Assembly: GCF_029168315.1 (NCBI RefSeq)
Contig: NZ_JARGYD010000017.1
Location: 1-35,604 of the forward strand
Direction of reading: 5' to 3'
From: Psychromarinibacter halotolerans
Lineage (GTDB): Bacteria; Pseudomonadota; Alphaproteobacteria; Rhodobacterales; Rhodobacteraceae
DNA length: 35,604 bases
Shown here: piece by piece, positions 1-8,256 of the stretch
How positions within the stretch are numbered: the first letter of the stretch is position 1
Layout: each line of letters opens with the position of its first letter
Program-made: the position numbers and the translations under genes
Notes under the pieces: model-generated
Told to the model about the DNA's origin: nothing
The model's input: only the letters and a program-made list of their open reading frames with translations
Databases searched by the model: none

Positions 1-50
1 CCCTACCGGCCCCGTAGGGTGCGCATTCATGCGCACCGGGGCCACCCCGG
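1..50 (+). promoter_or_regulatory. Three consecutive hairpins in the rplQ leader
   Basis: Three short perfect hairpins follow each other: CCCTAC/GTAGGG (1-6 with 14-19), TGCGCA/TGCGCA (20-25 with 30-35) and CCGGGG/CCCCGG (36-41 with 45-50). They lie about 90 bases before rplQ, where the rpoA-rplQ intercistronic spacer would be if the usual gene order holds; rpoA itself is outside the window. None is followed by a T-run, so a simple terminator is unlikely. They could be mRNA-processing or stability structures, or a ribosomal-protein leader. The function is inferred only. Confidence 0.4.
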
Positions 51-140
51 GCACAACGCCCCAAGGAGAACCGGGAGACACGCATCCCCGGTCGGACAAA
101 GCAAAACCGCCCGTAGAGGGCACGAAATGGAGAAAGACCC

Positions 141-557
141 ATGCGTCACGCACGTGGCTACCGCCGCCTGAACCGCACCCACGAACACCGCAAGGCGCTG
201 TTCGCGAACATGGCCGGCTCGCTGATCGAGCACGAGCAGATCAAGACGACCCTGCCGAAAGCCAAAGAACTCAAGCGCATCGCCGACAAGCTGATCACGC
301 TTGCCAAGCGCGGTGACCTGCACGCCCGCCGTCAGGCCGCGTCGCAGCTGAAGCAGGACGCCTACGTCGCGAAACTGTTCGAGATCCTCGGCCCGCGCTA
401 CGCCGAGCGTAACGGCGGCTATACCCGCGTCCTGAAAGCCGGCTTCCGCTATGGCGACATGGCACCGATGGCGATCATCGAGTTCGTCGACCGCGACCTC
501 GACGCCAAGGGCAAGGCCGACAAGGAACGCGTCGCTGCGGAAGAAGCCGCCGAGTAA
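141..557 (+). CDS. rplQ: 50S ribosomal protein L17
   Basis: A 138-residue protein of the large ribosomal subunit. The N-terminus (MRHARGYRRLNRTHEHRK) and the segment on adding terminal residues of the L17 core (LITLAKRGDLHARRQA) are diagnostic of the family. Residues from about 118 onward form a charged Lys/Glu/Ala-rich tail, longer than the roughly 120-residue minimal form, as is common in alphaproteobacteria. The ATG start follows a GGAG at 129-132 with 8 bases between. In most bacteria rplQ ends the alpha operon after rpoA, and the strong terminator just downstream agrees with that. Constitutive, growth-linked expression is expected from the family. Confidence 0.98.
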   Translation: MRHARGYRRLNRTHEHRKALFANMAGSLIEHEQIKTTLPKAKELKRIADKLITLAKRGDLHARRQAASQLKQDAYVAKLFEILGPRYAERNGGYTRVLKAGFRYGDMAPMAIIEFVDRDLDAKGKADKERVAAEEAAE

Positions 558-583
558 TCGGTGCTTCCTTGATGGAATTCAGG

Positions 584-610
584 AACCCGCCGCAAGGCGG
601 GTTTCTTTTT
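584..610 (+). terminator. Intrinsic terminator of rplQ
   Basis: An 8-bp perfect stem (AACCCGCC, 584-591, with GGCGGGTT, 596-603) has a GCAA tetraloop and is followed by TCTTTTT. This is a textbook Rho-independent terminator 26 bases after the rplQ stop. It separates the ribosomal operon from rarA. Confidence 0.93.
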
Positions 611-673
611 GCCGGGTCGTACAGGACACGGTGTGCTCTTTCCCCAGACGGCGGCAGGGCTTAACTACATCCC

Positions 674-1984
674 ATGGCCGACCTCTTCGACTCTCCCTCC
701 GACGCCGCCGCGACCCAGGCGCACCGCCCTCTGGCTGACCGGCTACGGCCGCGCGCCCTGTCCGAGGTGATCGGCCAGCAGCAGGTGCTGGGCCCCGAGG
801 CTCCGCTGGGCGTGATGCTAGAGGCCGGCGCCTTGTCGTCGCTGGTGTTCTGGGGGCCTCCGGGCGTCGGCAAGACCACCATCGCGCGGTTGCTTGCGAA
901 CGAGACCGACCTGCACTTCGTCCAGATCAGCGCGATCTTCTCGGGCGTCGCCGAGCTGAAGAAGGTCTTCGAGGAAGCAAAGCTGCGCCGCCGCACCGGG
1001 CGCGGCACGCTGTTGTTCGTCGATGAGATCCACAGGTTCAACAAATCGCAGCAGGACAGTTTCCTGCCGCACATGGAGGACGGGACGATCCTGCTGGTGG
1101 GCGCCACCACAGAAAACCCGTCGTTCGAACTGAACGCCGCGCTTTTGTCCCGCAGTCAGGTTCTGGTGCTGGAGCGGCTGTCGCTTGCGGATCTCGAGCG
1201 GCTGGTGCAGCGGGCCGAAAAGGAAGTGGACCGTGCCCTGCCGCTGACCGGCGAGGCGCGCGAACAGTTGTTGGAGATGGCCGATGGCGACGGGCGCGCC
1301 TTGCTGAACCTTGTCGAGCAGGTGATGGCATGGCGGACCGAGCGGCCGCTGGACCCCGCCGCGCTGACGTCGCGCCTTCAGAAGCGGGCGGCGCAGTACG
1401 ACAAGTCGGGCGATGCGCATTACAACCTGATCTCGGCGCTGCACAAATCGGTGCGCGGCTCTGATCCGGACGCGGCGATGTACTGGTACACGCGGATGCT
1501 GGCCGGGGGCGAGGACCCGCGGTATCTGGCGCGCCGGTTCACCCGCATGGCGGTCGAAGACATCGGGCTTGCCGATCCGCAGGCGCAGCGGGTCTGCCTT
1601 GATGCGTGGGAGACCTACGAACGGCTCGGCTCGCCCGAAGGCGAACTCGCGCTGGCGCAGGCGGTGATCTATCTCGCGCTGGCGCCCAAGTCGAACGCCG
1701 GATACGCGGCGTATAAGGCAGCGGTCGTCGCGGCGAAGAAGACCGGCTCCGAACCGCCGCCCAAGCACATCCTGAATGCGCCAACGCGGCTGATGAAGGA
1801 ACAGGGCTACGGCGACGGCTATGCCTATGATCACGATCAGGAAGACGCATTCTCGGGGCAGAATTACTTTCCCGACGGGATGAAGCGCGGCGTCTACTAC
1901 GTGCCGGTCGAACGCGGGTTCGAACGTGAGCTGAAGAAGCGGGTCGACTATTTCGCGGGTCTGCGGTCCAAGCGGAACGGCTGA
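674..1984 (+). CDS. rarA: Replication-associated recombination protein A (AAA+ ATPase)
   Basis: A 436-residue RarA/MgsA (WRNIP1-like) clamp-loader-related ATPase that acts at stalled replication forks. Walker A is GPPGVGKTT (residues 61-69) and Walker B is LLFVDEIHRFNKSQQD around residue 117. The central segment RLQKRAAQYDKSGDAHYNLISALHKSVRGSDPDAA and the C-terminal segment ending in PDGM...YYVPVERGFERELKKR are family hallmarks. Full length. The ATG has only a weak upstream GCAGGG ribosome site. It is separated from rplQ by a terminator and probably has its own promoter. It converges with recR, with only 4 bases between the stops. Confidence 0.96.
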   Translation: MADLFDSPSDAAATQAHRPLADRLRPRALSEVIGQQQVLGPEAPLGVMLEAGALSSLVFWGPPGVGKTTIARLLANETDLHFVQISAIFSGVAELKKVFEEAKLRRRTGRGTLLFVDEIHRFNKSQQDSFLPHMEDGTILLVGATTENPSFELNAALLSRSQVLVLERLSLADLERLVQRAEKEVDRALPLTGEAREQLLEMADGDGRALLNLVEQVMAWRTERPLDPAALTSRLQKRAAQYDKSGDAHYNLISALHKSVRGSDPDAAMYWYTRMLAGGEDPRYLARRFTRMAVEDIGLADPQAQRVCLDAWETYERLGSPEGELALAQAVIYLALAPKSNAGYAAYKAAVVAAKKTGSEPPPKHILNAPTRLMKEQGYGDGYAYDHDQEDAFSGQNYFPDGMKRGVYYVPVERGFERELKKRVDYFAGLRSKRNG

Positions 1985-1988
1985 CGCG

Positions 1989-2585
1989 TCACAGGCTTTT
2001 GCGAGCCCGCAGAGCGGCAGTGATCGTGCCGTCGTCGAGATAGTCCAACTCTCCGCCGATCGGCACCCCTTGCGCCAGCGAGGTGACATTCACCCGCCCG
2101 TCCAACTGGTCGGCGATGTAATGCGCGGTGGTCTGGCCGTCGATCGTGGCGTTCAGCGCAAGGATGACTTCGGTGATGCCCTCGGACGTCACGCGGTCGA
2201 TCAGCTTCGGAATCCGCAGTTCATCCGGCCCGACAGCATCCAGCGCCGACAGGGTGCCGCCCAGAACGTGATACCGGCCCTTGAACACGTTCGACCGTTC
2301 CATCGCCCACAGGTCCGCGACGTCCTCGACCACGCACAACTCGCCATTGGCGCGCTTTTCCGAGGTGCAGATCGGGCAGACGTCGCCGGTCGAGATATTG
2401 CCGCAGTTCAGGCATTCGCGCGCGGTCTGTGCGACGGCCTGCATCGCTTCGGCCAGCGGGTTCATCAGAAGGCCGCGTTTCTTGATCAGGTGCAGAACGG
2501 CACGGCGCGCGGACCGGGGGCCAAGCCCCGGAAGCTTGGCCATCATCTCGATCAGGGCTTCGATTTCACGGGGTGCGTCGGACAT
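1989..2585 (-). CDS. recR: Recombination mediator protein RecR
   Basis: A 198-residue RecR, the zinc-finger and Toprim protein that acts with RecO (and RecF) to load RecA on gapped DNA. The N-terminal helix-hairpin-helix (KLPGLGPRSARRA, residues 17-29) is followed by a four-Cys zinc site (C58, C61, C70, C73) and a Toprim domain starting at CVVEDVADLWAME. The C-terminus has the usual GELDYLDDGTITAALRAR. The reading frame stays open far upstream, but the family start is the ATG at 2585, which gives normal length. It is divergent from the FAD oxidoreductase, with 48 bases between start codons. Its usual partners ybaB and dnaX lie further along on the same strand, beyond that gene. Confidence 0.96.
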   Translation of the reverse strand: MSDAPREIEALIEMMAKLPGLGPRSARRAVLHLIKKRGLLMNPLAEAMQAVAQTARECLNCGNISTGDVCPICTSEKRANGELCVVEDVADLWAMERSNVFKGRYHVLGGTLSALDAVGPDELRIPKLIDRVTSEGITEVILALNATIDGQTTAHYIADQLDGRVNVTSLAQGVPIGGELDYLDDGTITAALRARKSL

Positions 2586-2633
2586 GCCGGGACGATAAAC
2601 CGGGGCAGACCCGAGCGACAGCGGAATGTGCCG

Positions 2634-4028
2634 ATGACCAGCCTTCAGACCAAGCCCCGGCGTCTTGGCGACGTCTCTTTCTGGTATGCCGATCTTGGCG
2701 GCCTGCCGGCCCGACGCGCGCCCTTGGACGGCGACACGACCGCCGACGTCTGCATCGTCGGGGCGGGGTACACCGGGCTTTGGTCCGCGTGGTATCTGAA
2801 ACAGGCCGATCCCACGCTGGACGTGCTGGTGGTCGAGAAGGACTTTGCCGGGTATGGCGCCTCGGGGCGGAACGGCGGCTGGCTGACCGGCGGGTTCGCG
2901 TGGAGCCATGACAAGTACGTCGCGGCCAGCGGTGCCGACGCGGTGCGGGCGATGGTCGACGCCATGAACGGCACCGTGGACGAGGTGATCCGCGTCGCCG
3001 AAAGCCAGGACATCGACGCCGACATCCTGCGCACCGATGAACTGGTGATGGCGGTGAACGACGGCCAGATGGCGCGGCTTGCCGCCGAGGCAGAGGACCG
3101 CAAACGCTGGGGCGAGACGGACCGGATCGAGGTGATCGGCGCCGACGCCGCACGGGCGCGGGTGAATGTGCCCAACACGAAGGGCGCGATGCTGGTGAAG
3201 AACGTCGCCCGCATCCAGCCCGCCAAGCTGGTGCGCGGACTGGCGGCGGCGGTGGAACGCGCGGGCGTCCGGTTGGCAGAGGGCACGACGGTGCAAACCA
3301 TCGAACCGGGCCGCGTCGTGACCGACCGTGGCACGGTGAAGGCCCGCCATATCCTGCGCGCGACCGAGGGCTTCACCGCAACCCTGCCGGAGGCCAAGCG
3401 CGAATGGCTGCCGTTGAACTCGGCCCAGATCGTGACGGAACCGCTGCCACAAAAGATCTGGGACCAGATCGGCTGGGCAGGGCACGAGATCGTGGGGGAT
3501 TTCGCCAATGCCTATTGCTACTGCCAGCGCACGCGCGAAGGGCGCATCGCCGTGGGCGGGCGCGGTGTGCCGTACCGTTACGGGTCGGCGATCGACACGT
3601 CGGGCACGCCGGATGCGGGTACCGTGTCGCGGCTGATGGCGATCCTGCGGCGGCACTTTCCGGCGGCGGCGGATGCCCGCATCGACCATGCGTGGTGCGG
3701 CGTGTTGGGCGTGCCGCGAGACTGGTGTGCCACCGTCGGCTACGACACGTCGACCGGGATCGGTTGGGCAGGGGGCTATGTCGGGGTCGGGGTGTCGACC
3801 TCGAACCTTGCCGGGCGCACGCTGGCGGATCTTGTGACCGGCAACGACAGCGACCTGACGCGGCTGCCGTGGGTCAACCGCCGGGTCCGGCGGTGGGAGC
3901 CAGAGCCGCTGCGCTGGATGGGGGTGCAGGGGATGTACAAGCTGCTGGAAGCCGCAGACCGCCAAGAGGCCAAGGGCGGCGGAGAATCGAAGCTGGCCGC
4001 GCTTGGGTACAAGCTGACCGGGCGCTAA
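2634..4028 (+). CDS. FAD-dependent oxidoreductase, DAO family (PuuB/OrdL-like)
   Basis: A 464-residue flavoprotein of the D-amino-acid-oxidase family. An N-terminal Rossmann dinucleotide-binding motif (VCIVGAGYTGLWSAWYL, about residues 41-57) is followed by the acidic end of strand 2 (VVEKD). The segment GYGASGRNGGWLTGG is typical of the gamma-glutamylputrescine oxidase/OrdL subgroup, and so is the C-terminal flavin-contact segment GWAGGYVGVGVSTSNLAGRTLADLVTG. Such enzymes oxidise amines or N-substituted amino acids; the substrate cannot be named from sequence. There is no signal peptide, so it should be cytosolic. The ATG at 2634 gives family length, and the longer open frame upstream is antisense to recR. 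It sits alone on the plus strand between recR and ybaB. Confidence 0.88.
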   Translation: MTSLQTKPRRLGDVSFWYADLGGLPARRAPLDGDTTADVCIVGAGYTGLWSAWYLKQADPTLDVLVVEKDFAGYGASGRNGGWLTGGFAWSHDKYVAASGADAVRAMVDAMNGTVDEVIRVAESQDIDADILRTDELVMAVNDGQMARLAAEAEDRKRWGETDRIEVIGADAARARVNVPNTKGAMLVKNVARIQPAKLVRGLAAAVERAGVRLAEGTTVQTIEPGRVVTDRGTVKARHILRATEGFTATLPEAKREWLPLNSAQIVTEPLPQKIWDQIGWAGHEIVGDFANAYCYCQRTREGRIAVGGRGVPYRYGSAIDTSGTPDAGTVSRLMAILRRHFPAAADARIDHAWCGVLGVPRDWCATVGYDTSTGIGWAGGYVGVGVSTSNLAGRTLADLVTGNDSDLTRLPWVNRRVRRWEPEPLRWMGVQGMYKLLEAADRQEAKGGGESKLAALGYKLTGR

Positions 4029-4049
4029 GACGCCCGGCCAAGCAAGGTA

Positions 4050-4394
4050 TCAGAACGGCATCTTGAAATCTGCCGGCAGGCCAAGACCTTCGGTGATCTT
4101 GCCCATTTCCTGCTGGCTGCGCTCAGAGGCCTTGATCTGGGCGTCCTTGATCGCGGCAAGGATCAGGTCCTCGACCACTTCTTTCTCGTTCGGGTCGAAG
4201 ATCGACGGGTCGATGTCCAGCGCCGTCAGTTCGCCCTTGGCCGTCGCAGTCGCCTTCACAAGGCCCGCACCGGATTCACCGGTCACGGTGATGGTATCGA
4301 GAGCGTTCTGCATCTCGGCCATCTTCTCCTGCATTTCCTTGGCCTTCTTCATCATCCCGGCCATGTCGCCGAGCTGGCCCAATCCCTTGAACAT
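4050..4394 (-). CDS. ybaB: YbaB/EbfC family nucleoid-associated protein
   Basis: A 114-residue YbaB/EbfC DNA-binding protein. The opening MFKGLGQLGDMAGMMKKAKEMQEKMAEMQ is the signature helix. The core strand region (VTGESGAGLVKATATAKGELTALDIDPSIF) and the helix with VEDLILAAIKDA follow in the usual order. AAAGGAG lies a few bases before the ATG. The gene is downstream of dnaX on the same strand, as in many bacteria, but 288 bases separate them, so it may have its own promoter. It converges with the FAD oxidoreductase, with 21 bases between. Confidence 0.95.
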   Translation of the reverse strand: MFKGLGQLGDMAGMMKKAKEMQEKMAEMQNALDTITVTGESGAGLVKATATAKGELTALDIDPSIFDPNEKEVVEDLILAAIKDAQIKASERSQQEMGKITEGLGLPADFKMPF

Positions 4395-4682
4395 TGCGTC
4401 GCTCCTTTGTCCGGGGTGTCAGTGGGTTAGATACGGGCGGTGGTCCAAGGTGACAAGGGCAGAGGCGGCAAACCGCTGGCATGGGGCGATAGTTCGGGGG
4501 GCGGAAGGGCGGGGCCTGTGGCCGCCACGAAGGGCAGCGACCGACCCGAGGATGGTGCGATAGCGCCGCCCTGGGGGGCGGGGCAGCGCTGAACGGCGTT
4601 GCCGCCGGGCGGGACCTATGACCGGTGTCCCGACAGGGGGCCTAAAGCTGGATCTGCAGCGCCGGTGCCGGTGGGGGCGGCC

Positions 4683-6446
4683 TCAGTCGTCCTCGAACGG
4701 GTCCCATTCGTCCTCGACCTCGGGCAGGGCTTCTGCCTCGGCCTCTGCGGCGATCTCTTCCGGCGACCGGATGTCGGTGATCTTGGCCTCGGGGAAGGCG
4801 GCGAAGACGGCCTGTACCAGCGGATGCTGCTTCGCCTCGTCTTCCAGCGCGCGGCGGTCGGCGTCGCGGTCCTCGGCAATCGTGGTGCCGCCGCCCTCGT
4901 TCACGACGGTGACGGCCCAGCGGACGCCGGTCCATGTCTGCAGCCGCGCGCCAAGGCGGGCCGCCAGGTCTGCGGGGGCGTCGTCGGTCGGGACGAACTC
5001 GATCCGGCCGGGCTGATAGCGGGCAAGGCGAAGGGTCGTTTCCACCTCGACCAGCAGCTTCACGTCGCGATTTGCGCGGATCAGGTCGACCACGTGGTCG
5101 AACCGGGCGAACCGTGCGAGCGCCTGCGCCGGATCATGCGCCAGCGCGGTGGCCGCGCCGCCCGCACCGCCACCGGCCCGCATCCGGGTCGCGTGGCCCG
5201 AAACCGCCTGCGCCCCGGCACTGCCGCCGGGCGCGTCGTGGCCGCCACCGCCACCGGGTGGGCCAGAAGGCGGCGGGGGCGTGTCCTGCAGCTTGCGCAG
5301 CAGATCCTCGGGCGGCGGCAGGTCGGCGACATGGGTCAGGCGGATCACAGCCATCTCGGCGGCCATCATGCCGTTCGGGGCCTGCGCGACCTCGTCCAAC
5401 GCCTTGAGCAGCATTTGCCACATGCGGGTCAGCACCCGCATCGGCAGCCGTTCGGCCATGTCCAGCCCGCGCGCGCGTTCGTCGGGGCCGATGGTCGGGT
5501 CTTCGGCGGCGTCGGGGGTGATCTTGATGACGCTGACCCAGTGCGTGATCTCGGCAAGGTCACGCAGCACCGCCAGCGGATCGGCCCCGTCAGCATACTG
5601 CGCCGCCAGTTCCGACAGCGCACCCGCCGCGTCGCCCGACATGATCATGTCGAACAGGTCCAGTACCCGGCCCCGGTCGGCCAGCCCCAGCATCGCGCGC
5701 ACCTGATCGGCGGTGGTTTCTCCGGCGCCGTGGCTCAGGGCCTGATCCAGAAGCGAGGTCGCGTCGCGGGCCGACCCTTCGGCGGCGCGGGTAATCAGCG
5801 CCAGCGCCTCGTCCGAGATCTCGCCGCTTTCGGACCCGGCGATCTTGCGCAGCAGGTCCATCATCACCTCTGGCTCGATCCGGCGCAGGTCGAACCGCTG
5901 ACAGCGCGACAGCACCGTCACCGGCACCTTGCGGATCTCGGTGGTGGCAAAGATGAACTTCACATGGGCGGGGGGTTCTTCCAGCGTCTTCAGCAGCGCG
6001 TTGAACGCGCTGGTGGACAGCATGTGAACCTCGTCGATGATGTAGATCTTGTAGCGCGCGCTGGCCGCCCGGTAATGCACGCTGTCGATGATCTCGCGGA
6101 TGTCGCCCACGCCGGTGTTCGACGCGGCGTCCATCTCCATCACGTCGACATGGCGGCCTTCCATGATCGCCTTGCAGTGTTCGCACACGCCACAGGGTTC
6201 GGTCGTGGGGCCGCCGGTGCCGTCGGGCCCGATGCAGTTCATCCCCTTGGCGATGATCCGTGCGGTGGTGGTTTTACCCGTCCCCCGGATGCCGGTCATG
6301 ATGAAGGCCTGCGCGATGCGATCCGCCTTGAACGCGTTGCGCAGGGTGCGAACCATCGCGTCCTGACCCACGAGATCCGCGAAGGTCTCGGGGCGGTACT
6401 TGCGGGCAAGAACCTGATAGGCGGCGGGGGCGGTATCTTGGGGCAT
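4683..6446 (-). CDS. dnaX: DNA polymerase III subunit gamma/tau
   Basis: A 587-residue clamp-loader ATPase. Walker A is GIRGTGKTT (52-60). A zinc module uses C71, C85, C88 and C91. The DEVH box is at 138-141, followed by the sensor segment FIFATTEIRKVPVTVLSRCQRFDLRRI. A Pro/Gly-rich linker (PPPPSGPPGGGGG, near residue 400) leads to the tau-specific C-terminal domain, which ends in acidic EVEDEWDPFEDD. A GTG eight codons upstream (6470) is in frame, but it has no ribosome site and adds residues not typical of the family, so I chose ATG 6446. I see no clear A-rich slippery site like that of E. coli, so a frameshifted gamma form is not supported. Confidence 0.96.
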   Translation of the reverse strand: MPQDTAPAAYQVLARKYRPETFADLVGQDAMVRTLRNAFKADRIAQAFIMTGIRGTGKTTTARIIAKGMNCIGPDGTGGPTTEPCGVCEHCKAIMEGRHVDVMEMDAASNTGVGDIREIIDSVHYRAASARYKIYIIDEVHMLSTSAFNALLKTLEEPPAHVKFIFATTEIRKVPVTVLSRCQRFDLRRIEPEVMMDLLRKIAGSESGEISDEALALITRAAEGSARDATSLLDQALSHGAGETTADQVRAMLGLADRGRVLDLFDMIMSGDAAGALSELAAQYADGADPLAVLRDLAEITHWVSVIKITPDAAEDPTIGPDERARGLDMAERLPMRVLTRMWQMLLKALDEVAQAPNGMMAAEMAVIRLTHVADLPPPEDLLRKLQDTPPPPSGPPGGGGGHDAPGGSAGAQAVSGHATRMRAGGGAGGAATALAHDPAQALARFARFDHVVDLIRANRDVKLLVEVETTLRLARYQPGRIEFVPTDDAPADLAARLGARLQTWTGVRWAVTVVNEGGGTTIAEDRDADRRALEDEAKQHPLVQAVFAAFPEAKITDIRSPEEIAAEAEAEALPEVEDEWDPFEDD

Positions 6447-6553
6447 AGGGGTTCCGGCTGAATCGGGCACGGGCCGAGCCTAAAGGAAGCGGCGGGCGGC
6501 CCCAAGCCCGGATAGCGCCTGCTTGCCCGGACGGCAGACCCCGGCTAGAATTT

Positions 6554-6577
6554 GGATGCCGTGCAGGGGCGGCATCC
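6554..6577. promoter_or_regulatory. Inverted repeat between dnaX and the ankyrin gene
   Basis: A perfect 8-bp inverted repeat, GGATGCCG (6554-6561) with CGGCATCC (6570-6577), around an 8-base loop. It lies in the 235-base divergent spacer that must hold the promoters of dnaX (minus) and the ankyrin-repeat gene (plus). It could be an operator or part of a leader transcript. The rest of the spacer shows no convincing sigma70 pair. Confidence 0.3.
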
Positions 6578-6681
6578 GGATCCGCGGAAAGCTGTGACAG
6601 CACCCCTTAGACGAAGACCGACCCATATTCGGTTGAACTCGTGCCCGGCAGGCGGATCGGCGGGCGGACAGAGGGATACCG

Positions 6682-8223
6682 ATGACCCATCATCCGGACA
6701 AGTTAAGGCGCGTGGCAAAGGGGCTGCGCAAGGCGTTCGAGGCAGGCGACCCCGCCGCCGTGGCCCGCGTACATGCGGTGCTGCCCAAGGCCCAGACCCT
6801 GCGCCACACCGACGCGCTGCATGTCATCGCGCGGGAAGAGGGCTTTGCAAGCTGGCCGCGACTGAAATTCGCGGCAGAGGCGCTGAACATGGACCGCGCG
6901 GCCAAGGCGGCGCGGCTGGATACGGCGCTGTATTTGGGACAGCACTGGGTGGTGCAGATGCTGCTGGCGGATGTGCCGGACCTTGGGCGCGACGACCTCG
7001 GGCTGGCCTGCGCGCTGTACGACATCGACCATGTTCACGCCGTGCTGGCGCACGACCGGACGGCCGCCGTGCGCCCGGTGCGCGGGCGGCGACCGATCCT
7101 GCATCTTGCGTTCTCGCAGCATCTGCACGGCGGCGGCGACCCGGATTCCATGCTTCAGGTGGCGGATGCGTTGCTGGCGGCGGGCGCCGACGTGAATGAC
7201 AGCTACGCATACCAAGGCGATCCGGCGTCGCCGCTGTCGGCCCTGTACGGTGCTGTCGGGCACGCGAACAACATGGCGCTGGCCCAGTGGCTTCTGACCC
7301 ACGGCGCGGACCCGAACGACAACGAGTCGCTGTACCATTCCACCGAGCTTGGCCATCGCGACGGGCTGCGGTTGCTACTGGCGCATGGCGCGCGACCCGA
7401 AGGCACCAACGCGCTGCCCCGCGCTTTGGACTTCAACGACCACGAGGCGGTGCGCCTGCTTCTTGGCGCCGGGGCGGACCCGAACGAGGGGATCGTTCAG
7501 CATCCATCGGGAGAGCCGCCTTTCGTCATCCCCGCGCTGCACCAAGCCGCGCGCCGCATGTGCGACGCGACGATGGCGGGGCTTCTGTTGGACGCCGGGG
7601 CCGACCCGTCTGCGCAATACCGGGGCGTGACGCCCTATGCCTTGGCCCGTGTTTTCGGCAACGGTGCGGCGGCTGACCGAATCGCAGCGGCGGGCGGAGA
7701 CACCCGCCTGACCCCGGAAGAGACGCTTTTAGCCGCAGCGGCCGAGGATCGGCTGCCCCCCGGCGCTCGGTTGGCCGAAGATGGCCTGCCCGATGTCTAC
7801 CGCGTTCTCCCGCGCGAGTTGCTGCACCTGCCGGGAAAATTTCCCCATATCCAGAGGCTGATAGAACTTGGCCTCGATCCCGACGTGACGGACCAGATGG
7901 GGCTGCCGCCGGTCCAGATCGCGGGCTGGGAGGGGCTTCCCGAACAGCTTTCGTTTTTTCTCTCGCTTAAGCCAAATCTTAGGCATATCAATGAGTACGG
8001 GGGTGATCTGCTGTCCACGATCATCCACGGGTCCGAAAACTGTCCGGCCCGGAACGACCCATCCGAACATAGGGATCACGTCGCCTGCGCGCGGCTTGCC
8101 CTTGATGCGGGTGTGCCGCTTCCGAGACGTGTGATCGCCTTCGCGGGCGACGAGGGTATGGCGGCGTTTCTTGCCGACTGGGCCCAAGCGCATCCCGAAC
8201 AGGTGACGGATCCGACGCCCTAG
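6682..8223 (+). CDS. Ankyrin-repeat protein
   Basis: A 513-residue protein with no signal peptide. The N-terminal 60 residues end in EEGFASWPRLK, a motif that often precedes bacterial ankyrin arrays. From about 150 to 330 there are degenerate ankyrin repeats, seen in LLAAGADVND, WLLTHGADPNDN, LLLAHGARPEG, LLLGAGADPNEG and LLLDAGADPSA. The C-terminal 180 residues are less regular, with further weak repeats (LIELGLDPDVTDQMGLPPVQIAGWEG). Ankyrin arrays bind proteins, but the partner is unknown. AGAGGGA lies a few bases before the ATG. It is transcribed away from dnaX and is followed after 33 bases by a small membrane protein, so the two may be co-transcribed. Confidence 0.85.
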   Translation: MTHHPDKLRRVAKGLRKAFEAGDPAAVARVHAVLPKAQTLRHTDALHVIAREEGFASWPRLKFAAEALNMDRAAKAARLDTALYLGQHWVVQMLLADVPDLGRDDLGLACALYDIDHVHAVLAHDRTAAVRPVRGRRPILHLAFSQHLHGGGDPDSMLQVADALLAAGADVNDSYAYQGDPASPLSALYGAVGHANNMALAQWLLTHGADPNDNESLYHSTELGHRDGLRLLLAHGARPEGTNALPRALDFNDHEAVRLLLGAGADPNEGIVQHPSGEPPFVIPALHQAARRMCDATMAGLLLDAGADPSAQYRGVTPYALARVFGNGAAADRIAAAGGDTRLTPEETLLAAAAEDRLPPGARLAEDGLPDVYRVLPRELLHLPGKFPHIQRLIELGLDPDVTDQMGLPPVQIAGWEGLPEQLSFFLSLKPNLRHINEYGGDLLSTIIHGSENCPARNDPSEHRDHVACARLALDAGVPLPRRVIAFAGDEGMAAFLADWAQAHPEQVTDPTP

Positions 8224-8256
8224 CGGGGTGCCGTGGTTGTGGGGAGGTTGGCCACA

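Noticed and set aside
2070..2633. An open 188-codon extension upstream of the FAD oxidoreductase
   Set aside because: It is antisense to recR and matches nothing in the flavoenzyme family, which begins at the ATG at 2634.
2586..3965. A long open extension in front of recR on the minus strand
   Set aside because: It is the reverse of the flavoenzyme gene. Long antisense frames are common in GC-rich DNA.
4683..6446. Programmed frameshift in dnaX
   Set aside because: No A-rich slippery heptamer with a following stem was seen. The G-rich linker could slip in theory, but there is no positive sign.
4599..6461. A 620-codon plus-strand frame opposite dnaX
   Set aside because: The minus-strand frame has all DnaX motifs. 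The opposite frame is His/Arg/Gly-rich low-complexity, as expected for an antisense shadow.
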